Under the pieces are notes generated by a model. That model did not search any database. It saw nothing but the letters and a program-made list of their open reading frames with translations, and was not told where the DNA came from. Positions 1 through 11,540 of a stretch of 64,000 bases of DNA are shown here, piece by piece; within the stretch, counting starts at the first letter, position 1, and each line of letters starts with the position of its first letter. The position numbers were made by a program, and so were the translations under genes. This DNA is from Paracamarosporium sp. OC-R06-R3 (Eukaryota; Ascomycota; Dothideomycetes; Pleosporales; Didymosphaeriaceae), in NCBI GenBank assembly GCA_019828545.1, contig JACVRA010000153.1:310001-374000 (forward strand). Reading direction: 5' to 3'.

Positions 1-1086
1 GTAACGAGTAAGAACCCCGTGGATAAGGACGGAGTAACAATCGGCCATAATAGTGGTAAGCTCCTCGTGGGCGCCAATTTTGATGCTGCAGGATCTGTGA
101 AAGATACTACCGTTTTTCGCACTGCGAGAAGAATAATGGAAGGAATCATTTACGCAGATTGAAGTGGGAAGATGACTTCATATCAAGAATTCTAACACTT
201 CGTGGTAAATGCTATTTCACTGTGGTGTAACATCAGAGATTGGTGAATGCATACAGGTTGAATCGGTTAGGAGTCGTTAAGATAGGCCAGCACTTTAGTT
301 CAATAAACCCATCCGATATCGACCAGGAGCACTTAACCGAAGAGCCTTAGGTATAGCAGTGTCAAAGCAGCAAAATGGTAAGCTCATGCTCATGCTTATT
401 AAAGCCGAGAGGCCCAATCATCACAGACCCATGGTATCCGAACTCCAAAGTCGTGTGATGATGTAAGATATGCACGGAACCAGCTCACCCGGTTTTCGTC
501 CGGGTTGTAGCCTCGCTGGACGCTCGAAAATAGCCGGACTGCTACAATGCAAAACAATGGGCGATTTCGTTTCTTGTAAAGGCCTATTTGAACGATACCT
601 ATGCTAGTAAGCCGTAACGACCAATAGAATAACTTCTTTACAGCCCGCTTCACTTAAATTATATACTGACGACTAGACACTATATCACATAGTGGGAGCA
701 AGTGTATACCCTTATGAGCTGTAGCGATTGGAAGATGTAAGCAAGTAGAATGTAAAACGCTGCGTTCTACTCAATGCTTTGCATGAGATGTGATCTTAGT
801 TTTAACTACCAGAGTATCAAAACATCCAATTGAGAGGTTTTCTACTAAGAACGAGCGTGCAAGGGTTGTGTTGCAGAATATGTCTCATCTAATCATTACT
901 TAATCTGTCTACTGATCCAGATGGGCATCCGGACGAGCTACGGAAGAAACGCACCGTCTGGAAAGGCTTTCAGGAGTATCAATGAAGGCCATCATATGGA
1001 CTGCCAAGAGTTCAAGAAAAACATAAATAGGCCTGGTAGTTTCGAAATATTTTTTTGGTGAGTTGTAACACTTACAAAAGCCTTTG
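1..1086. other. Non-coding stretch, left edge
   Basis: No frame on either strand has coding character here. The open frames are short and have no splice partners or recognisable motifs. The last 200 bases presumably hold the promoter of the NmrA-like gene that starts at 1087. Confidence 0.6.
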
Positions 1087-2132
1087 ATGATGTCTCACAT
1101 TGTCGCCATTGCCGGTGGTTCGGGAGGGCTAGGTCGAGCCCTCGTTGACGCATTCAAGAACAGCCATTATAAGGTCTTTGTGTTTGCTCGCCAGGTATTT
1201 ATGTGCCAGTGATTTTGGTTCAAGTAATCGCTAATTCCGCAAAGGTCCACCCAGCGCTTGAAGCCGACATTGGCGTTCCAGTACTGCAGGTCAATTATTC
1301 TGATATAGACTCCTTGGTTCAGGTTCTTGAAAGTCTTGGAATTGACACTGTCATTTCTGCCATTCCCAATTACGACAATAGCCATGCCACTGAGAATGAC
1401 CTCATTCAGGCAGCAGAACGAGCTACCGTCACGCGCCGTTACATACCGAGCGTGTGGAGCGGTTTCGATTACAGCGATATGTAGGGTTCACATAAAGGCA
1501 TTGGACAGCTTCTTCTGACTCAATATAGGCAAGGACATGAGAATCTCTTCGCAGCGTCCAGATTGACTCTTTTCGATGCTTTGCGTAAAACGGGTCTTGA
1601 ATGGACTGCACTGTTCCCTGGCATCTTCCTTGACTTCTATGCACTTACAGTTTCTTCATACACAAAGAGAACTGCGTTAGGCATTGATATTGATGGGAAT
1701 GCCGCTGCGATCCCAGGCGATGGAACCTATCCGGTCTACTTCACCCATACGAGCGACATTGCCAAGTACACAGTGGCTCTACTAGAGCTAAAACGCTGGG
1801 AGAACAAGTATTTTCTTTACGGCGACAAGAAGACATGGAACCAAGTTATCGCAATTGCAGAAGCGGCAAAAGGCGTCAAATTTGACGTTGCGTATGACTC
1901 TATCGAAATGTTGAAACGAGGCGAAGTAACGGAACTTCCCGGTCACAAGACTGTATATGAGATCTTTGGGGGAAAGGATGCGAAGCCAGTTTTCCAAAAA
2001 ATCATGTCTGGGGTCTCAGTCTATATGGCTGAGGGACAGATGGTATATGATGGGCCACTGCTGAATGAGATTTTCCCTAGCATCAAACCGCTAACGGTTA
2101 GAGAAGCATTGACGCAGAACAGCGCGGTTTAA
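1087..2132 (+). CDS. NmrA-like NAD(P)-binding protein (isoflavone-reductase-like), three exons
   Basis: This is a Rossmann-fold protein of the NmrA/isoflavone reductase-like group, which includes NAD(P)H-dependent reductases and redox-sensing regulators; the substrate is unknown. Exons are 1087-1194, 1245-1480 and 1529-2132, giving about 315 aa. The N-terminus has the dinucleotide-binding pattern AGGSGGLGRALVDAF after a short beta strand. Intron 1 (50 nt) has GTATTT, a CTAAT branch site and AAAG. Intron 2 (48 nt) has GTAGGG, CTGACTC and ATATAG. The TAG at 1482-1484 lies inside intron 2, so the gene is intact rather than broken. Two adjacent ATG codons (1087, 1090) are equally possible starts. 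A second NmrA-like gene lies at 19277-20179, but the two are not obviously tandem copies. The family call is firm; the reaction is not known. Confidence 0.85.
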
Positions 2133-3248
2133 ATAGACGCCCAATTCAATGTTTTCCACCTGAACTTGGACGTATAAAATAGTGCATGGTGCATACTGTT
2201 ACATGAAGGCAACAAAATTCTGGCGCGGTATCTGCACTTCCACAACCGCCTTGTTGAATAAGTAACTCGCGGAATGTGACTGCTGATGGGATATAGAAAT
2301 TTGTATACTACCAGGGCAACACAGAAAAGTATATAGAAAATTCAAGTATATCCGACCATTTGTATAACATACACGTAAGCTGCCATCTACCCTCGCCTGA
2401 CTTCGGTCCTTCCAGCTGTGACTGGATAGCGCTACTTAACAAAAAGACTCCTTGTCGTGTATTGAGTCTGGCGGTAGACGTATGCAGAATTATCATTGTC
2501 TTACTACCATGATTAGACACACATGAAGTAATACCTCCATGAGGGAAAGAGTTGCTCTTCCCTTTATTCGTCGTTTGTCTTCCACCCGAACGAGCTCCAG
2601 TATGTCTAGGTCTCCCGCAGTGCGTGTGGCCAAACTCGAAGTGCTGTCCATTGATCGAGCATCCTAGAGAACATTAAGAGATTAGTCAACAAGCCTTTAC
2701 ACATATGCTATTTGAGGTTGGGATTTACTAGTTATGTGATGGTGAGTGTAAAAGCGGAGAGCAGTGCTTCAAAAGCGGTGAGGTACGTGACTTGCATGCC
2801 GAGAAAGCAGCAGCGTAACTTTCTATGTATCTTAATAAAAGTTAGTAATGGCGAAGCTTAGTTCTGGCTCATTAGGGGTACAGTCATGAAATGAATAATA
2901 AAAGGACAATGACTACAGGTAGCTTTATTGATTTGCATTTAAATGTTCGTTGAAAAAAAGAAGAGACGCCGGCTTCGAGTGTGAAATAGACCAGTAACGC
3001 TTGACTATGTCCATATACAACAGATTGCTCTAGAAGATTCTGTGATGGTTCTCCTGGCCCACAAGCTCAGCAAGGGCAGCAATAACAACACTAGGAATAA
3101 CCTTTAGTCAAATAACGATATAATGCTGACTATCGTTCAGATCGTCGTCACTTGACGCAAAATAATCCGCTATGATTATGGGTGCTCTCTAGATATAGTA
3201 CGGAATATCGCTTAACCATGAAGTTCTCCGCGAGCAGGATAGGCGATG
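2133..3248. other. Intergenic, no gene seen
   Basis: AT-rich intergenic sequence between the NmrA-like gene and the possible small secreted protein on the minus strand. The short open frames here have no coding character and no signal peptide or splice context. Confidence 0.55.
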
Positions 3249-3747
3249 TTACTGGGTGGTGTGACAACAAAGGAAGCAGATTATAATCAAAGAACACTGA
3301 AACATTGTGCATGTGACCCTTAAACAAAGAAGACAAAGGATAGAGGTTAGAAAAGTAAACAATGATACTGTTATTGCAGTCCATTGATCAAAGCTCTTCA
3401 GCTTACACATCCTAGCAGACTTGCCATCAATAAAGTTTATGTACAAAACGAACTCCGACACTTGATCTGCAACATCTTGCGTATCAACTTGGATTGCCAG
3501 ACCGGATAGGGAAGAATTTTCCATGAGCTTGCAATCAACACGCATAATTCTGCCTCATTTCTCGAGTTCCTTTGCAACTGGAGTATCCCTGGAGCAGTAC
3601 AACATGGCGTTCCACATGGTGCATTCTGGATATTTTAGCACATGGTATTGATACCAGTATATGGTTAGACTCACTAGGTACGGGAGAAGCGAGTGTGGAT
3701 GCAGAAAGTAATACGGCTGCAAGAGTTGTGACGAAGGTGAACCGCAT
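3249..3747 (-). CDS. Possible small secreted cysteine protein, interrupted by in-frame TGA
   Basis: The minus strand from ATG 3747 encodes a good secretion signal (MRFTFVTTLAAVLLSASTLA, then SPVP). A plausible 49-nt intron (3674-3626: GTGAGT, GCTAAAA, ATCCAG) joins it to a cysteine-bearing exon from 3625. The first in-frame stop is TGA at 3557-3555, giving a 47-aa precursor with two cysteines. The same frame then continues for about 45 more codons with two further cysteines and coding-like composition. That is the shape expected of a four-cysteine effector-like protein cut short by a nonsense mutation, but it could also be a true mini-protein. A second possible intron (GTAAGC to TTTAAG, about 88 nt) lies near the 3' end. 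No family is recognised; this is a weak, sequence-only call. Confidence 0.35.
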
Positions 3748-4510
3748 GTTCGTTTGGGCGTGGGCGTTGATTGAGAGTGGATTGAGTGATTCGATCTGAT
3801 ACTGGGATCGACTTGATTGTTTGTGAGTGCTCAAAAGCTTCGAGTGCAGTGCAACTGATAGGACCGTAGAATATGTGTTGCCTCAATTATGCAAAATCAG
3901 AACATTTATAGTGAAAGAATGATCAAGTCATGGCAGGACCCGGAGAACTTTGCCAATCAGTAGGAGTATGAAACAGAGTGGATACTGTGCCTCCCGAAGG
4001 AAGTGGTGGTCGGGTACCGATAGCGTGTGCCCAATTTCAAGCGCTCCAGCGGCGTAGTCAATGTCTCGGCTACAGAAGATGCAGTCTTGTCAAGGGTGCG
4101 AACTGTGGCACGGAACGAATACTCCGTCGAGCCATCATCCGACTATAGAGAGACACGCATTAAACTTGAAGCATGAGTGTATGTGTTCATGGCGATCGAG
4201 TCAAGCACGAACATGAAGTGGAAAATGGACAGATGTTAGAGATTGGGGGCGGATAGACCCGCACGGACCTTGCCACGTGAGTACGCGATTCCGCGTCTCT
4301 ATCGTACGTGTCATTACCACAGCACCAAAGGCGATTGTAATTTATTGGAAATGCTCATGCTTGGTGTTCTTCAAAGAATATGCGCGAAGCAGCTCCGTCT
4401 ACACTGCACTCTCTCAAGGTGTCTTGACCGTTGCTTCGAGTTGCGTCATCGATCTACGCCACTTTTGACCTTCGTTTCACGCCTTCCCACGATCACACCA
4501 TGCGCCAACG
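3748..4510. other. Intergenic, HRQ1 upstream region
   Basis: No gene is supported. The open frame running from 4243 into the next gene is an out-of-frame shadow of the HRQ1 start region. The stretch probably holds promoters for HRQ1 (plus) and for the possible secreted protein (minus). Confidence 0.5.
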
Positions 4511-7500
4511 ATGCCGCGACTGAAAGCCGCAACTGTATCCGACCAACCCATACGAAAGCGCAAACGAAAAACGCACGAAGACGAACCGCGAACGGACGAC
4601 GTACCAGAAGCCGAAGCGCAACCAGACGAGTTCGTAGTAGAGACTAGCACCACGACAACGGTACCCACGAAGACACATGATGGAGGGAAGAAGCCCAGAA
4701 GGGCGCCGAAAGTGAATGATGGGACGGGAAAGCCCTCCTTGACCCGTAGGAGTTCGTCGACGATCGTAGAGACGACGATACCATGGCCAGAGCATTTCGT
4801 CAAACTTTCTCAGGTGCACAGGGCGCTGAACCTCGTATACACCTTCTGTTGCACACGAAAGCATCTCGCGACCACTCTAGACAACTTGAGGAGCACCGTA
4901 GAGGCCAATATTCAGCGCGAGCTGGTGATCGAAGATGTGGCACAGATCACGGCATTAATCCCAAAAGCTATCAACTTTGTGTACGTTGACGAAGCTATGC
5001 TGCAGATCAACTTAATGGGCGCAGAAGAAAATACAGGTGGTAAAAAAGCTCGAGATTTCGTCATTGCAGAGCCGGAACTGGACGAACACGAGCACAAGGA
5101 AGTGCTGTTGTTCGAGTTCATTGACGGCGACTTGAAACGGCAGGTACAGCATGCGAAGACTGGCGAGCCTACCAAGGCAATTCAACGCTTGAGGAATGAA
5201 GATTTGAAAATGCCAGTCTTCAGTCAGAAGCAGATGATGAAGCTTATCGAGAAAAGAAACGCGAAGTTCCAATCGGCAGTTAATGCTTTTTTGAACCAAT
5301 GCAACGATGAAGGACGCGACGCAGTAACCCATCTACAGCAGCTCTCTTTGCCTTATGTCCCAATGCCTTCGGAGAGCAGATCAGGTACCCCAGGGCCGGA
5401 GAGATCTCTACTACCGCCAACCATACCAACGGAGCGCAAGGCCATTCCAGATATCATCGAAGAGATTAAAACGTTAGACTGGTATACTGACCAGATTGTT
5501 CCAGATGGACACCGAGTCTTTGACCCTCAACCGCCCGTCTACGGTGAACTAAATTTTCAGATGTCGCAGAGCCTTGTCAACGCACTGTATAACACGCGAA
5601 GTATCGAGCAGCTATATGCGCATCAAGCTGAAGCGATCAACAATCTCTATGAGGGACACAATGTGATCGTTTCAACATCTACAAGCTCCGGAAAGTCACT
5701 TATATATCAGATTCCAGTGTTGCACCAATTGGAGCAAAACGCTAATACTCGGGCTATGTACATTTTCCCTACGAAAGCGTTAGCGCAGGACCAAAGGCGC
5801 AGTCTGAAAGAAATCTTGCGGTTCATGGACGGCTTGCAAGACCTTGTAGTTGAGACATTTGACGGCGACACACCAATGCCAGATCGCAACTACATTCGAG
5901 ATGAGGCTCGCATCATTTTCACGAACCCGGACATGCTTCACATAACCATTCTACCTCAAGAAGAAGCTTGGCGATCGTTCTTGCAAAACTTGAAATTCGT
6001 TGTTGTAGACGAACTACATGTGTATAATGGCCTATTTGGAGCTCATGTTGCATTAATTATGAGGCGTTTGCGAAGAATATGCGCTGCTGTAGGAAACCGC
6101 CACGTCAAGTTTGTATCATGTTCAGCGACTGTTGCAAACCCAGAAGCACATATGAAAACCATTTTCGGCGTCGAAGAGGTCAGACTGACTGATTTCGATG
6201 GCTCGCCTTCCGGCAGAAAAGAATTTTTATGTTGGAACACACCTTTCAGGGATCCGGGTGATCCAACATCTGGACGTGGTAACACCATAGCCGAAGCGGC
6301 GAAGCTGTTCTGTCAACTTATATTGCGAGGTGTTCGGGTGATTGCCTTCTGTCGCATCAGAAAGCAGTGCGAGATTCTTCAAGCAGCGATCAAGACAGAA
6401 TTGAATGATTTGGAGCGACCGGATGTCGGAGCGAGGGTCATGTCGTATCGAGGTGGATATACACCACAGGATCGACGGCAGATTGAGCGCGAGATGTTCG
6501 ACGGAAAACTGGTCGGCATCGTCGCAACAAGTGCCTTGGAGCTTGGCGTCGATATCGGCTCGTTGGACGCTGTTATCACAGTTGGTTTCCCTTACACTAT
6601 TGCAAACCTCCGCCAGCAAAGCGGCCGCGCTGGTCGACGAAACAAAGACTCGCTCTCGGTGTTAGTTGGTGACTGCTTCCCAACCGACCAGTTCTATATG
6701 TCAAACCCCGACGAGATCTTCACGAAGCCAAATTGCGAGTTACAAGTTGACTTGGAAAACATCCTTGTCCTCGAGGGCCACATCCAGTGCGCAGCCTACG
6801 AAATGCCCATCAACCCGGAAGCTGATAAAGGCTACTTCGGCCCTCTACTCCCAAAAATTGCTCACGAACGCATGCGCAAAGATGCCGACGGCTTCTACCA
6901 TTGCAACTCCCGCTTCCTTCCTCAACCTTCCCGTCACGTAGCCATACGTGACACTGAAGATACGCACTTCGCCATCATCGATACCACGCACGGTAAGAAC
7001 ACCATCCTCGAAGAACTAGAAGCCTCACGCGCGTTCTACACTATTTACGAAGGCGGCATCTTCCTCCACCAGGGAAATACCTACCTCATTAAGGAGTTTA
7101 GCCAAGAGCGCATGATCGCCAAAGTTGAACACGTGAAGGTAGACTGGACTACTCAGCAACGCGACTTCACAGACATCGACCCCGTAGAGACACACGCTAT
7201 CCGTCGCATCCCACAATCCCGCTCTAAGGCGTTCTATGGTCCGATTAAGATCCAGCAGATGGTGTTCGGATTCTTCAAAGTCGACAAAAAAAGACGGATC
7301 TTGGATGCTGTCCAAGTCGATAACCCGCCGATTATATTATTCAGCAAAGGCATGTGGCTCGACGTCCCCAAATCCGCGTTGGACATTTTGAATGACAAAA
7401 GGCTGAACATTGCCGCTGCAATCCATGCTGCCGAGCACGCCATCCTTTCACTGATGCCCAATTTCGTCATCAGTATGCCTGGCGACGTGCGCACCGAGTG

Positions 7501-7999
7501 CAAAGTCGCCATTAAGGAATTTGCAAAGCGTGAAACGCAGCGGAAACGACCTGCGCGGCTTACCTTTTACGACGCGAAAGGGGGCGCCTCGGGCTCTGGA
7601 ATATCGACCAAGGCATTCGAGTTCGTAGATACTCTGCTGGAACAAGCTTGTAACAGAGTTCAGGCTTGTCATTGTTTGGAAGGGTGTCTAGAATGCTGTT
7701 GCGATGAGGCGTGCAAACAGGCGAACCAAGTGATGAGCAAGGCTGGGGCGCTTGTCATTATTATGTGCCTATTGGGACGGGAGAAAGATATCGACATTGA
7801 TGCGTTGCCCTATGGAGACGAAGATGTTGTCCCCGCAGGCATCGAAACTATCGTCCCTGCGGAGGAAGTGCGCATGGTACGTGGCAAATTCGTCGATGGG
7901 GTGTTTATCAAGAACGACCCTGAAGAGGAAGAAGACCTTTTCTCGAAAAGTATTAGTATGTTCGGAGGGGAAAGGACATTTATAGGAGTGCATCGGTAG
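4511..7999 (+). CDS. HRQ1: ATP-dependent 3'-5' DNA helicase Hrq1 (RecQ4-like)
   Basis: A single 1162-aa exon, close to the ~1077 aa of the yeast protein. Hrq1 is the fungal RecQ4-related helicase that acts in DNA interstrand crosslink repair and telomere maintenance (family knowledge). The Walker A motif STSSGKS lies near residue 395, a DELH box in VVVDELHVYNG near 500, SF2 motif VI (QQSGRAGRR) near 705, and a C-terminal DUF1998 region with a dense cysteine cluster (CHCLEGCLECCCDEAC, near 1055) that probably binds zinc. The first ~110 residues are charged and low in complexity, as is usual for the family. The start at 4511 is the first ATG of the frame. It converges on the secreted coiled-coil gene at 8562-10844. 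No introns are needed. The identification is secure. Confidence 0.95.
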   Translation: MPRLKAATVSDQPIRKRKRKTHEDEPRTDDVPEAEAQPDEFVVETSTTTTVPTKTHDGGKKPRRAPKVNDGTGKPSLTRRSSSTIVETTIPWPEHFVKLSQVHRALNLVYTFCCTRKHLATTLDNLRSTVEANIQRELVIEDVAQITALIPKAINFVYVDEAMLQINLMGAEENTGGKKARDFVIAEPELDEHEHKEVLLFEFIDGDLKRQVQHAKTGEPTKAIQRLRNEDLKMPVFSQKQMMKLIEKRNAKFQSAVNAFLNQCNDEGRDAVTHLQQLSLPYVPMPSESRSGTPGPERSLLPPTIPTERKAIPDIIEEIKTLDWYTDQIVPDGHRVFDPQPPVYGELNFQMSQSLVNALYNTRSIEQLYAHQAEAINNLYEGHNVIVSTSTSSGKSLIYQIPVLHQLEQNANTRAMYIFPTKALAQDQRRSLKEILRFMDGLQDLVVETFDGDTPMPDRNYIRDEARIIFTNPDMLHITILPQEEAWRSFLQNLKFVVVDELHVYNGLFGAHVALIMRRLRRICAAVGNRHVKFVSCSATVANPEAHMKTIFGVEEVRLTDFDGSPSGRKEFLCWNTPFRDPGDPTSGRGNTIAEAAKLFCQLILRGVRVIAFCRIRKQCEILQAAIKTELNDLERPDVGARVMSYRGGYTPQDRRQIEREMFDGKLVGIVATSALELGVDIGSLDAVITVGFPYTIANLRQQSGRAGRRNKDSLSVLVGDCFPTDQFYMSNPDEIFTKPNCELQVDLENILVLEGHIQCAAYEMPINPEADKGYFGPLLPKIAHERMRKDADGFYHCNSRFLPQPSRHVAIRDTEDTHFAIIDTTHGKNTILEELEASRAFYTIYEGGIFLHQGNTYLIKEFSQERMIAKVEHVKVDWTTQQRDFTDIDPVETHAIRRIPQSRSKAFYGPIKIQQMVFGFFKVDKKRRILDAVQVDNPPIILFSKGMWLDVPKSALDILNDKRLNIAAAIHAAEHAILSLMPNFVISMPGDVRTECKVAIKEFAKRETQRKRPARLTFYDAKGGASGSGISTKAFEFVDTLLEQACNRVQACHCLEGCLECCCDEACKQANQVMSKAGALVIIMCLLGREKDIDIDALPYGDEDVVPAGIETIVPAEEVRMVRGKFVDGVFIKNDPEEEEDLFSKSISMFGGERTFIGVHR

Positions 8000-8561
8000 G
8001 TTCCACCTGGGGTCATTGGCACAGACAAATGATGCACCGGCGATGCACCGCCCTAGTCACAATCGAATGAGTTGCTCCTCGTCCAAACATGTAGTAGTCT
8101 GAAGTGTGAGTCTTATCATGAAACAGGTTTTGCCACTTCATAATTCTATCCACTCAATTTAGTTATCACGTACGGCCATAAGACACGGAAAACTAGGTCT
8201 CTTGCTCACCTTGTCATCTGTCGAGGGACCGCATCCGGGGACATAATACAGGAAAGGTCACCACTCTGTCCACCTAGGGCATATTAGGAATAGAGTGACA
8301 GCGTGTCTAAAACTGCACTCCGTGTTACAAATTTGCCACTAGCCACGGCGCAGGAGCTATTAATGTTACTAAACTACTAGACCATTATCTCGATTAGTAG
8401 ATCAGAATCAAATATGAAAATTTATATAACATAGAGGTAGTATTAAAGAAGTCCATAGTAAAGTCTAAGTTGTCAAAGACAGGCCTTGAGGTAAGAAGGG
8501 AAACAAGCTCAATAGATCTCCAGCTCTACTCAATCCATAGTCGGATCCCTAATGTCACAAC
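8000..8561. other. Convergent 3' intergenic region
   Basis: Lies between the stop codons of HRQ1 (plus) and the secreted coiled-coil gene (minus). AT-rich, with nothing coding-like, consistent with two 3' UTRs. Confidence 0.55.
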
Positions 8562-10844
8562 CTAAAGAGTCGGCATCTGCAAATTCGGCGTCTTGGCCTC
8601 GAAGGCGAGTAGTGTCGCCTGGTCCATCTTCAAGTTATCGATAAGCTTCTGAACATCTTGAACAAGTTGTGTACCCAGCACACGTTCCGCCTTGTTGGTA
8701 TCTCTCATGTTCTGAGTGATGTCCACTTTTAGCATATCTAGGACGATATCGTTTGCTTTGAGGTCAGCGTCAGCATTGTCGATCGCCAACTGGTCCTTTG
8801 TCTTGATAGCCTTGTAAAGCGCTGTCTGCAGAGGCTTCCTATGCTCGTAGGCTTCAGCCAGCCCCTCCTTGAGTTGTACTGCTCTCCCCTTCAGACGTTC
8901 GACCTCCTTTTGGTGCTTTTCCAGATCTTTCTTTAATACCTTCCCCCTATTGTCGTTGAGGGCTGTTTTCTGTGCCTCTAGGGCTTTGATCGCGGCTTGG
9001 TATGCAGTCTTTGTCGCCGCGTATCTGTCGGTAAGCCATTTCTTGCCGTGGTTGCCGATACTTTTGAGATGATCCTCCATGAATGCTGTCCACTTGGTAT
9101 CGAGGCCCTTATTTTCTTGCGTGAGCTGGGGGATGTTGCTAAGCTCTTTCCTCACATTCTCGTATGAATGGGTCAGGCGATCCTTCACTTCCTGCTTGTT
9201 CATGTAGCTGAAGACGCCGAATATCTTAAGGCGTAAATGTTAGCATGGTGACACATGTAGCTGCAAGCATGTGGTTGGCATACCGTACGGAATATAGACA
9301 AGACTTCGTTAGAGTGCATTGCCCCCTCTTCAAAGTCCTTAAGCAAGATTTCAAACTTTTTAAGGTCCATGTAGTTGTGTTTCATCCATGTACGCATCTT
9401 GAATGTGTTGATTTCGCTGTCGCAGAGGACGAAATCGGCGCGGTTCTCCATGGATCCGAGAGCTTGAAATACTAAGTCGTTAATGGATGTCTGTGTGCCA
9501 AGGTCATTCCCAGTATTGAGGTCCGTAGCCTTGTTTGTGCGGGTGTCCACTGGTACAGTATTCGCACTGAGATCCTTGTTCCACCATTCCTCGAACCATG
9601 ATCCTTCGACTTTGTCGGCGCCTGTCTTCTTCACCAAGCTTTCGATGAACATCTTCACTGTTTGTAGCTGTTACTGTGTCAGAACACTGGAACCCCGCCA
9701 TGGGAAGGCAGACAACTTGCCTCGATCAAATGCTCTGTCACTAGTCCGGTATAATCATTTCTTTCCGGCGGGCTTTTGTAAACCCTGACATCGACGTCAC
9801 TCAGCTTTTCGGATTTCCATTCGATCCTCACTTTAGGCACATCAGCTCGATCCTTCGGGTACAAGTCTGAGTTGCTCGGGTAATCAAGCGAATATATTTC
9901 AAGCTTAGACACACCGTCCACATTAGTCTTATACCGGCGTGGCTCTCCGCGCGCAGCAAGTTGAACAGATTCAGAAAGATCAATCGAAAACTTCTGTTGA
10001 CGTTTGACTAGTTTGGTACCATTACCCTTAGTCGGCTTGGTAGGCTTAGACGGTTTGTTGTTGGTGTCTTCTACAATGGGCTCGGATTCATCGCTGACCT
10101 GGCAATCGATCAAGTAGTCGCATGAGTTGACGGCCTTGGTGGGAATAGGAGCTGGCTTGTAGTTGCAGACGTCATCTTGCTTGCTGATAGGCTTTCCCGT
10201 AGGGTTGCCAACAGCCCTTGGACGTTTCCCCGTTGCTTTGCCTGTAGGTGTGCCAGTCGCGCCAGCAACGGGGCAATAAAGGTCGGAAACGGTAGCAGTT
10301 GCAGAAGTAGAACTAGATGTAGCCGAAACAGAGGACGAAAGAGTCCTCGTAGGAGAGCCTGTAGTTGGCAATGAACCTGTCGTTGACGAAAAAGCTCCAG
10401 TCGATGAAGAGTATTTGATGGATGAGATCTTAAGAGTAGAGCTGGAAGAGAGGCTCTTCGAAGCGGAGCTGGAAGGTGGAAAATTCGAGCTTGACACCTT
10501 ACTTGAGCTTGGAACAAGCGTCACGGAGGGGAACTTCGTTGTACTTGGAGTTGGGACAGGTGCCTTTGATGTGGGCTTCACCGAACTCTTTGGCGGGTTG
10601 GAGGTCTTTGGTGGCCTTCTTCCTGCACGAGGCACAATGTTCAGACCATCGGAGCTTCCTTGATCTCCTTCATCACTGCTACGCAGTGCCAGGTCATCAT
10701 TGCTAAACCTTCATGTAAGCAATGTCTGGTTCATTAGCAATGAGTCTTACTCATGACTTACCCATCGATAGGAATATAAAGGCCATGCGTGACAATCGCT
10801 AGACCCCACAGCAGTAAAACGTTGCGAAACGAGAGGATATGCAT
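8562..10844 (-). CDS. Secreted Ser/Thr-rich protein with C-terminal coiled coil, four exons
   Basis: Read on the minus strand, exons are 10844-10762, 10708-9721, 9667-9284 and 9224-8562, giving about 705 aa with consistent phase. Exon 1 encodes a hydrophobic signal peptide (MHILSFRNVLLLWGLAIVTHG). Residues ~45-160 are a mucin-like Ser/Thr/Pro tract likely to be O-glycosylated. A globular region follows, then a long Lys/Glu/Ala-rich coiled-coil segment over the last ~220 residues. Exon 2 joins exon 3 through a GC-AG intron (9720-9668), producing TEHLIELQTVKMFIESL. A TEH-x-x-E-x-Q pattern like this occurs near the end of many secreted fungal GH18 chitinase-type proteins, but no GH18 catalytic motif is present here. 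It may be a non-enzymatic relative; the function is unknown. The exon 1 and 4 junctions are standard GT-AG. Confidence 0.7.
9668..9720 (-). other. Probable GC-AG intron (53 nt)
   Basis: The donor reads GAG|GCAAGT, the classic strong GC donor context. A CTGACAC branch-like site precedes the acceptor TAACAG. Removing the intron joins two open frames in phase; without it the upstream frame meets a stop at 9679. No GT donor in the vicinity gives an in-frame join of normal length. Confidence 0.65.
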
Positions 10845-11540
10845 ATTGAGTGATTGCAGGAATGCGAACAGTGAAAGGAAAGGCTAGCGTAAGCTGTGCT
10901 TAGCGAAGAATGAACGAAATAGGAGTGAATTAAAGAGTGACTGAAAGGAAAAAGATAATTGGACTGCTACCGATGAATGAGCAGAGATAGTCCTTAAGTA
11001 CACGCATGGTATGCTTAATTCTGCAGCCTCATCGGACCTCATGTCTCCAGCTCGCAGCATAACACCTATTCTCGGTCACAAATAAAACCAGTTCAGTCCG
11101 TGTGAGGGGAGAGGTTATTAACATGCAAATTGTCTTTCGCTCTCGGATGACGTTTTTACGATACACCGGTTCTTGGTCGCCATTGATGGTTCCCAAGACC
11201 TGCTCAGTCATTTATAATGCATATCCGAAGTCCGTCTGAGTATTATCAAGAGTGTTCTCAAGTTGTTCTGGCACATGGTGAATAAGCAGGTAAGCCGTCA
11301 GCTCGGAAACGCAGGTCAGCCTTTTTCGTATCTTGGAATGGACAACCAGTAACTCTGCAATATTAACCACTAGGCACCGCGCGCAGGCTATCTATGTTCT
11401 TGTTGCCGCTTGCACATTGATAGGCGAAACGAGAGACAAGCGCAGTGTGTCTCCACCAGATCTCGCCCCACCTCCCTCAACGCGCATATAGATCCATCTC
11501 CCCGGTGCATAACCTCAGGAGACAGACACTAGTCAATGCC
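10845..11540. other. Divergent intergenic region
   Basis: Separates the minus-strand secreted gene from the plus-strand orphan at 11541. No coding sequence was recognised. It probably contains both promoters. Confidence 0.5.

Noticed and set aside
1482..1484. In-frame TAG splitting the NmrA-like gene, suggesting a pseudogene
   Set aside because: The codon lies inside a well-formed 48-nt intron (GTAGGG, CTGACTC, ATATAG) whose removal keeps the frame.
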